Positions 56,948 through 64,000 of a stretch of 64,000 nt of DNA are shown piece by piece; the first letter of the stretch is position 1, and the number at the start of each line of letters is the position of its first letter. The stretch is from NCBI GenBank assembly GCA_963931865.1, contig OZ007512.1, positions 9,557,160-9,621,159 on the forward strand, in the 5' to 3' direction. A program made the position numbers and the translations under genes. The DNA comes from Axinella damicornis (taxonomy: Eukaryota > Porifera > Demospongiae > Axinellida > Axinellidae). Under the pieces are notes generated by a model. It was not told where the DNA came from and made no database searches. It worked only from the letters and a program-made list of their open reading frames with translations.

Positions 56948-57733
56948 ATCATTTGACCAAAATATCATGTAATTTCCCTTGGAAATCACAACTGTTTGTG
57001 TAGTTTTTTCCACAAGCTGCTTCACTGTTTGTTAAATATTCTGCATTGAGTAGGTCAGGTACTGTTTTCCATGTGCCCTTAACCACATGATTTGTAGAAA
57101 TGGGATTCCAACGTAGCGCTTATAAATGCAATGAATGGAAACAGCAAAAAATTGTGCGTAAACCTGAAAGACAGCCACCAAAAAGAGTATTCTAGTAGCC
57201 TCATACACATTCACTGCATTCCTGCAGATTGAACCCAGGATATATAGCTTTGTCTACGTTAAGGGATTCACAGTCACTCACTCTACCTTCAGAAGAATGG
57301 GTGACTGTAACCGGCTGTTCAATGTCATTGGGTTTGCGCAAAATTTTGTACAAGCAGATAGACATTGCATGAAGAGGATTATTGATCACCCCATTCTTCT
57401 GAAGGTAGAGTTAGTGAATCCCTTAATGTAGACAAACTTATCCTGGGTTCAATCTGTAGGAACGGAATGCAGTGAATGTGAATGAGACTACTCTTAGACT
57501 ATAGACTACCTTTTTGGTGGCTGTCCTTTAGGTTTATGCACAAATGTTAGCTGTTTCCACTCACTGCATTTATAAGCGCTACGTTGGAATCTTCTTTGCG
57601 CCCAAATCATGTGGTTAAGGGCACATGGTAAACAGCACCTGACCTACTCAATCTATAATATTAGTGAAGCAGCTTGTGGAATAAACTACACGAAGTGTTG
57701 TGTTTTCCAAGGGCATTTTAGTCAATAGCCTAA
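56948..57733. mobile_element. Large inverted repeat (~330-bp arms, 82-bp spacer)
   Basis: The left arm, about 56948-57304, and right arm, about 57387-57733, are imperfect reverse complements (roughly 85% by eye) with blocks such as CATGTGCCCTTAACCACATG and CTCTACCTTCAGAAGAATGG. It is a foldback or MITE-type element; no ORF. Confidence 0.85.
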
Positions 57734-58204
57734 TAATCCCAGTGACATAAACCTAATTTACTCCACAAGGGCATGTAAACTTTAAGGACAAGCCTATCCC
57801 CACCCAATCATTAGTGGTGCACTTACATGAAGTCTCAAATACTACACAAACACAACTCACCTCAGTAAAACGTACTCCTCCCATATTCACAAGTTCGCAC
57901 ATCCGCTCTTGGAAGCCCCAGACACTTGGACAGCTGCTAGAACAAGTACATGTATGCGGTCTGTGGTGACCGCTGTTTCCTCTGTACTTTGACACTGGGT
58001 GGAACGTTTTACCAAAAAAGGTTAGTTGCCATTATCATGCTCGTGCGCGAAGCCGTCACAAAGGACAAGGGTTACCCGTAACGTTTCCAATCCCTTCTAA
58101 GTAGCTCTATTATCTATGATTACACACAGTCTTGACTTGTCAACCCAGTAGCTATAATACTACACATTCACATATAATAATATAGTCGTCATATTTCAGT
58201 ACCT
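57734..58204. other. Gene-free stretch
   Basis: I see no conserved frame, RNA or repeat. Confidence 0.4.
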
Positions 58205-59640
58205 AATTGAACCCTACATTTGTTGACTATAAAGGTCACACATGCTTTGTGACAAATTAAGCTAGATATCAGGTAGCCGGATCTGTATTCAGTTAGTCTA
58301 CTTATTCAGGTATAGCTAGCTAGATCGTTTTGTCCATGACTTATACTGAAAACAGACAAGTGTTGGGTGTACAATCGACTGCATGACTAGCTATACAGCT
58401 AGTGGATTTCAGTTGACTGGGCATGAATTTCCAGCAGAATTGCAGCACAGACAATAGTGATAGATTTTAGAGGAGCGCATTCCCAGACTGCATGGTCACA
58501 GGTGAAGTTGGAGCCTCGGACAGCAATCAACTCAGCGTCACCAGGGGAAATTTTAGCATTCCTGCAGAATGGCAATCAAAACAGAAAAGTTTGCATCTTT
58601 CAGGGGAATAAGCCGGACCAGGCAGCTTTCAGAACAGCAATGAAATCAGAAGTTTCAGAATAGCAATCAAGTGTGGAATCAGCTGGGCAGGTTTCAGTTT
58701 TCAGAAGAGCAATCAAATTAGAAGAAGTTTTCATCTTTCAAAACAGCAATCAAGTCTGGAATCAGCCGGGCAGAGGAAGTTTTAGCTTTCAGAACAGCAA
58801 TCTGAATCTGTAATCAGCTGGGCCAGAGGATGTTTAGATGTTGCTATGTATCTGGAACAAAGCTATCATTGAGGAGGATCCCCCACAGGGATTTGCCTAT
58901 CAATGTTAGTTGTATAAGAACACACTGAAAGCCCTGATAGTGGGATACAATTGCAGTTCCTTATTCCATAGGCACACGATTGTGTGTGAGAGAAACATAG
59001 ATTTTATCAAAGCAGCGCTTCGTACATATATACTCCACATAGACGCATGCAGCACTAGCTGAAATTTTGCTAGCGTGTGTTTACCTAGCTTGAATGTCGG
59101 AAGTAGGCTAGTGAAGTGATTAGTTCACTCGATAGCTAACTATTTGCTAAATTAGTTCACTCGATAGCTAACTATTTGCTAAACCTATAGCAATCATCTC
59201 CCTACGTCATAGGTTAGAAATTATTAAACTAGTCATCATGATGGTAATAGCTAACACCTTGCTAGCTTGTTATGCATAGTTATAGCAAATGTACATACTG
59301 CAGCTATAACAATAATTCTTGCAGTGTGTGTTCTTATGTGCATACTACAAAATAATACGTTCATTAGCTGGATGGATGGACATTAAGCTAGCAGAAAATA
59401 TTTGGCTAGTTTACAATCAGTAGCTACATGGATTTGTGTTTTGTCAGGCTTCGTCATTGTAATCTTTTCTTTCTACGCAGATATTGACCAGCCATGGCTG
59501 CAGAGTGGACGCTGCACACTAGCATCTTCATTCTGACAACCATAGCTGTGGCTGCAAGTGCACACCATCTCGCAACCCGTGCCCAAGTTGTGTATCAGAA
59601 ATTAGAACATGTTCTGATCACGGATAGCAAAGTGAGGTAC
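58205..59640. repeat. Segmental duplication, copy 1 (5' flank and start of the seven-pass gene)
   Basis: It matches 62028-63165 over the whole length with indels. The left part consists of ~50-bp repeats (GGAATCAGC, AGCTTTCAGAACAGCAATC). The middle is unique, and the right end enters the coding exon. A 33-bp tandem duplication lies at about 59143-59200 in this copy only. Confidence 0.85.
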
Positions 59641-61393
59641 CTGAATCAAGATGCTTTTTCTCCATCTCAATGGTTGCCTCGAGACATAGTCTATATTCAT
59701 GTGAATATCGTTATTGACAGTATGCTACCACGAAGTTGTGGCAGACATCCTCCCTTGTCTGGTACACTGATTAACCACTCATACTACTATGAGTTTCAGT
59801 GGAGCAGTTCTCCCTTACTCAATCTCATTTCAGTAGATCAGGTACTAATACTAGATAACGTTCTAAGTGGAACTATTTGCCGTTGCTTGCAACATCGTGG
59901 TTACCTACATGCTTCACTGCACATTGATGATGTTCCCTGTAACACCACTGGGGATGACCTATTGGCAGCGTTGATGAAACTCCTCCCTTGGGTGAGAACA
60001 TCTTCTGAGTGTATGGCATAGTGTGTACGGGTACTTGAATGCAGTGTCTTAGAAAGGAGAAGCTTAAATTACACCCTTTAACAACCAGCTTAACGAAGCA
60101 AAAACCCTGTAGCTATTGAAGCATAACGCTAGTAAAGCCCCCATATAACTTCTTATGGGCTTATGGGAACTCATGACGGCTTTTTCAGTCATTGGTTGGT
60201 AAAGAGTTGATAGTCTGTTACACCTGTGTCTGTGATCTTATCTACACACATAACATGTTGCATACCCATGTGCTGTGCAGGTAAAGTCATATGCACACGT
60301 TCATGGACAAACAGATGAAAATGACAAAGGATATGTATCCTTAAGCTATAACGAATGGGTTACCGGATCTTACGGATCACACAGTGACGTAAGCCACTTC
60401 TATCGTCTCGCAGTATTGTGTGCTTTTGTGTCCCTAAATATTCTGATGCCAATTTTGCTTGCAAAGTTAGTGTCTTTACACTATCCCAAGATGATCATGA
60501 GGACCAAAGCTTCGACTGGAGACTTCATGAGATATTTATACTGGACAGCAGCAGGTACAACTTTCCTATTCAACATCGGATACACTACAGTCTCACTTAC
60601 GCATCAATATACTCACAACCATCCGTCCATTACAACCTGTATCATTCGTCTTCCTAATCATCCCTGCGAAATTCCATCTGATACAAGTGTTTACTATGAT
60701 GAAGTGCTTACTCTATTGGCCAAGTGTACCATCATCCCAGTTGCAGTGTTAGTGGAGCTTTTGATTTCCATGTACACTGTGAAGAAACATTACGATACAA
60801 AGCAGAAGTATGTCGGTTGCAGATGTTCCTCCGTGAAGCACTACCTGCGGTTGTCATTTCACATACTTGCATTATGGAACTTTGTGACTACCGCACAACT
60901 CTCTACCATGATTGCTATCCCACTGGGTGTACTGCTACCAGTCCACCCACAAGTTACTATCGTCTTTATAATAACTGTGCTACTAGCACCAGTTGGTTTC
61001 ACACTCATAGTTGCCTATGTGCTGTATCAGTGTCAACAACCAAGAAGGAGAAGTTTCCAGAGCAGTGTAAAGTGCTGTGGCAGTATGTGTTTGCACTTTA
61101 TCGTGATTACTGCAACCATTGGACTCTTCCTCGCACTGCTGATCCTGTACGAGCTGATGCTACTGGTGCAAGTACAAACTGGAACTGGAGTGAAGGGAGT
61201 ATTTCTGTCACTGCTCCCATCATTCCCATTGTCTGCACTGGGATGGTACTTGAAGAAGAGATCCCAGAGGAAAAAGAAGACCCGGAGGAGATCGGAGACT
61301 GATTTGGAGGAGGAGCTGTTGATACCAGAGGAACATTCCTCAATCACAATTCAAGAGACTGACAATAGTGACTGTGATTTGATACTTTTGTAG
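59494..61393 (+). CDS. Candidate seven-pass membrane protein (two exons), unknown family
   Basis: Exons 59494-59991 and 60281-61393 (GT..AG, phase 0) give 536 residues. The N-terminus looks like a signal peptide (WTLHTSIFILTTIAVAASA), followed by an ectodomain of about 165 residues with several Cys and possible N-glycosylation sites (NHS, NTT). Exon 2 begins with a short extracellular part and then has seven hydrophobic segments, beginning near LAVLCAFVSLNILMP and ending near FLSLLPSFPLSALGWYL. A basic stretch (KKRSQRKKKTRRR) and an acidic C-terminal tail follow. This topology would suit a receptor, but I see no DRY, NPxxY or other known GPCR motif and cannot name the family. An acceptor (CTACGCAG) just upstream of the ATG suggests a 5' UTR intron. 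An alternative is separate proteins if the intron is not removed: the first frame would end at 60021. Confidence 0.75.
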
Positions 61394-62027
61394 TGTTCTT
61401 TATTTGTAAGTCCTAAAGATAAGATAGCTAAGAATCTGTTTAGCATTCATCTTTATTACTTTTGGAAGTTCCTACTTTCCACATATATAATGCATTTGCT
61501 GTGTGCCTATCCAACGGAGAAGGTGATCCATAATCTTTATTGGATGGGTGTGAAAGGACTATTAGTATGCATATGCGCACAGTCAACACTGAAAGTCATG
61601 ATACCAGTATAGCTCAGTAGCTATAACCAGGCCGTAGCTGACTGTCCAGCTAGAGCTGGAAGAATCCATACAGATGATAGCCGCATGCTAGGTGCTCTAG
61701 CATCGTAACAGTGTGTGGAATTGGCAAGGACAGTAGCTAGATCTACTGCATGCATGCATTCAGACTGAACTAGCACCACCACCATAGTTATGGGTCAGTG
61801 TTATAAGTTTCTGTTTCGGTATAGCTCCAAGGCCATGCCAGCTACAAATCTGATGTACCTTTACTCAGACAGACACCTTATGCCTTATTAAGAATAATAG
61901 GCTGCATTACTTTGATGTATAGCTATACCAGAGTAGCTATAACATAACTCATGCATATGGTTTAACAGGGTAGGGCTGCCAGACACAGGCCTCGTACATT
62001 TTGAACCGACTGGAGCATGCAATAATG
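61394..62027. other. Intergenic, 3' flank of the seven-pass gene
   Basis: I see no further gene; CTAGCT- and GCATGC-rich sequence. Confidence 0.4.
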
Positions 62028-63165
62028 AACCCCGCATTGTTGGTTGGCTACAAAGGTCACAGAGGCTTTGATTAATTCTCTGAATGAACTACTCACTGTG
62101 CATGGCACAGTATCAAATCTGGAATCAGCCTACCATAGGAAGTTTCAGCTTTCAGAACTACAATGAAATCGAAATTCAGCTGGGCCAGAGGATGTTTTCA
62201 GCTTTCAGAACTGCAATGTCATCTGGATTCACATCAGCTTTCAGAACAGCTAGCAATCATATCTGGAATCAGCCGGACCAGAGGGAGTTTCAAAACAGCA
62301 ATCAAATCTGAAGTCAGCTGGCAGGTGGATGTTTTCAGCTTTCAGATCGATGTTGCTACATGTATCTTGAACAAAGCTTTATCATTGAGGAGGATTCCCC
62401 ACAGGGATTTGCCTATCAATGTTAGTTGTATAAGTACGCACTGAAAGTCTTGATAGTGGAATTCCAGTTCCTTATTCCATAGACGCACGATTGTGTGTGA
62501 GACAAACTATTATCAGAGCAACGCTTAGTACATATATGCTCTGCATATAGATGCATGCACTACAGAAATTTTGCTAGCGCGCATTTACCTAGCTTTACCT
62601 AGCGCGCATTTACCTAGCTTTACCTAGCGCGCATTTACCTAGCTTGAATGTCAGAAGTAGGCTAGTGAAGTGATTAGTTCATTTGAGTACATTCTAGCTA
62701 GATATTTGCAAAACCTAGTTATCATCTCTCTACGTAATAGGTGAGAAATTATTGCACTAGTCATTTTGTAATAAAACCTTGCTATAGGTTGTAATTATAG
62801 CACTGTATACATAGTCTAGCTACTGTACATACTGGTGCCATAATTATTATTGCAGTGTGTGTTCTTATGTGCATACTATAATATTATATGCAATTTGCTG
62901 GACTGATAAGAAGTTAGCAATGAGAATAAATATTCACTTGGCTAGTTTACAATCAGTAGCTGGCTTTCTGTTTTGTCAGGCTTCATCGTTGTGATCTTAT
63001 TCTTTCCGTGCAGATATTGATCAGCTATGGCTGCAGAGTGGACGCTGCACACTAGCATCTTCATTCTGACAACCATAGCTGAGGCTGCAAGTGAACACCA
63101 CCTTGCAACCCATGCCCATGTGTATCAGAAATTAGAACATGTTCTGATCATGGACAGCAAGGTTC
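62028..63165. repeat. Segmental duplication, copy 2
   Basis: A diverged copy of 58205-59640. It has its own expansion of a ~27-bp unit (GCGCGCATTTACCTAGCTTT, three copies at about 62576-62645). Confidence 0.85.
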
Positions 63166-63176
63166 TAGAGTTCTAA
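63027..63176 (+). pseudogene. Truncated duplicate of the seven-pass gene (first ~45 codons)
   Basis: It starts MAAEWTLHTSIFILTTIAEA, matches exon 1 of the 59494 gene with a 3-bp deletion and several substitutions, then leaves homology and stops at 63176 after 49 residues. The upstream splice acceptor (CCGTGCAG) is also copied. Ala to Glu in the hydrophobic core would weaken the signal peptide. No second exon follows in the window. Confidence 0.8.
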
Positions 63177-64000
63177 ATAACAAGCAAAATTCCATGCACC
63201 CGGTAGTAGTAGCAGTAGTATAGCAGTTGGTTATGACTATCACTGCCTTGATATGGGTATGAACCCCATTTGCTGTACATTCGGGCTATCATCTAAATTG
63301 TCTTCCCACCACACCCACTCTCAAGCAACCCTCATGTCTCTAACCTTCTGGCAGCCATCATGGAGTTTTAGCATCAGATAGAATAGTCGGAAGCGTTACG
63401 GGGTTAGTGCTGGATAGGTGCTCAGTGCTGTTTGTAGAGACCGTTTCTTCTGGTCAATGCAAAGCACTAGCTTTAGCTTGCTCCAGTTTCTGGTAGACAT
63501 GTCCGGAGTCGTGAATCCAGTGCAGTGTCTAGTGTAGCTAAAGTCATCCTGCTGGGCACTGGAGCTGTGCTCTGACGGTCAAATTATGCACAGACATGCA
63601 GAGTCTCAGACACATGCTTAGCTAAATGCTTAATATTGGTTTGAGGAATTCATAAAATGGAGCAATTAGTTTTTCTTTGCCATGGGAACCTTCTTTCAAT
63701 TTGCCAAGAATCTGATGCTGTAGCTACTTAAAGATTCATTAGCGTTGTTTCTGGGCCTCCGCCCAGCTTTTATAAATTGCAAATGGGAGTGCCCGGTAAC
63801 AAAGCTAAAGTTATGTTAAACCCTCTATTTTTCGCCCAAGCTATCCATACAGACAATCACTGGCATTATTATCAACTATATGTCACGCTTCTGAGCATGC
63901 AAAGTAGTAGAATTGACCATGCCACTTATATTGCCGTTTCTGTAATCGCAAGTTCCATTGTGTGAACATCTGCCTTAGCAGTGCGTAGTGTACTGTCCGG
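63177..64000. other. Window end, no gene recognised
   Basis: Only short frames without recognisable similarity and no strong repeat. Confidence 0.4.

Overview
The window looks like nuclear DNA of an early-branching animal, most likely a demosponge. Spliceosomal introns with GT..AG ends interrupt clearly metazoan genes (PP2A catalytic subunit, SLC25 carrier, annexins). A Pmp-repeat surface protein with a multi-pass tail, a kinase-Kelch fusion and a DEATH-domain remnant are gene types I associate with sponge genomes. That assignment is inference from gene content; no taxonomic marker is present.

Layout. 1-6357 (+): 3' part of a large intronless Pmp-repeat membrane protein with near-identical internal duplications and a 4-bp frame break near 555. 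8261-17736 (-): a complete seven-exon PP2A catalytic subunit of exactly 309 codons; its introns hold several inverted-repeat transposons. 19473-21587 (+): intronless kinase/coiled-coil/Kelch protein. 22383-25758 (+): four-exon mitochondrial carrier of the SLC25A29 type. 27084-49603 (-): an annexin locus with three consecutive four-repeat cores, called C, B and A in transcription order. Exon phases are compatible with one 12-repeat protein in which a Q/P/E-rich linker joins C to B and a coiled coil of about 150 residues joins B to A. Two exons carry small deletions that break frame. 50420-56482: LINE fragments (one with RT motifs in scrambled order), a six-unit array of a ~500 bp TIR element and a 30-bp minisatellite. 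56829-56903: tRNA-like pol III unit. 59494-61393 (+): two-exon candidate seven-pass membrane protein, with its 5' part duplicated and truncated at about 62.0-63.2 kb.

Mobile and simple repeats fill much of the space between genes: Tc1/mariner-like and TTAA-flanked palindromic MITEs, foldback arrays, and long polypurine (+) tracts. Most of the polypurine tracts sit directly at 3' splice sites of the minus-strand genes, where they read as greatly expanded polypyrimidine tracts. The genes do not form an evident pathway. The strongest candidate for something new is the three-core annexin with its coiled-coil linker. All exon models come from conserved protein sequence, splice dinucleotides and phase; none has transcript support here.
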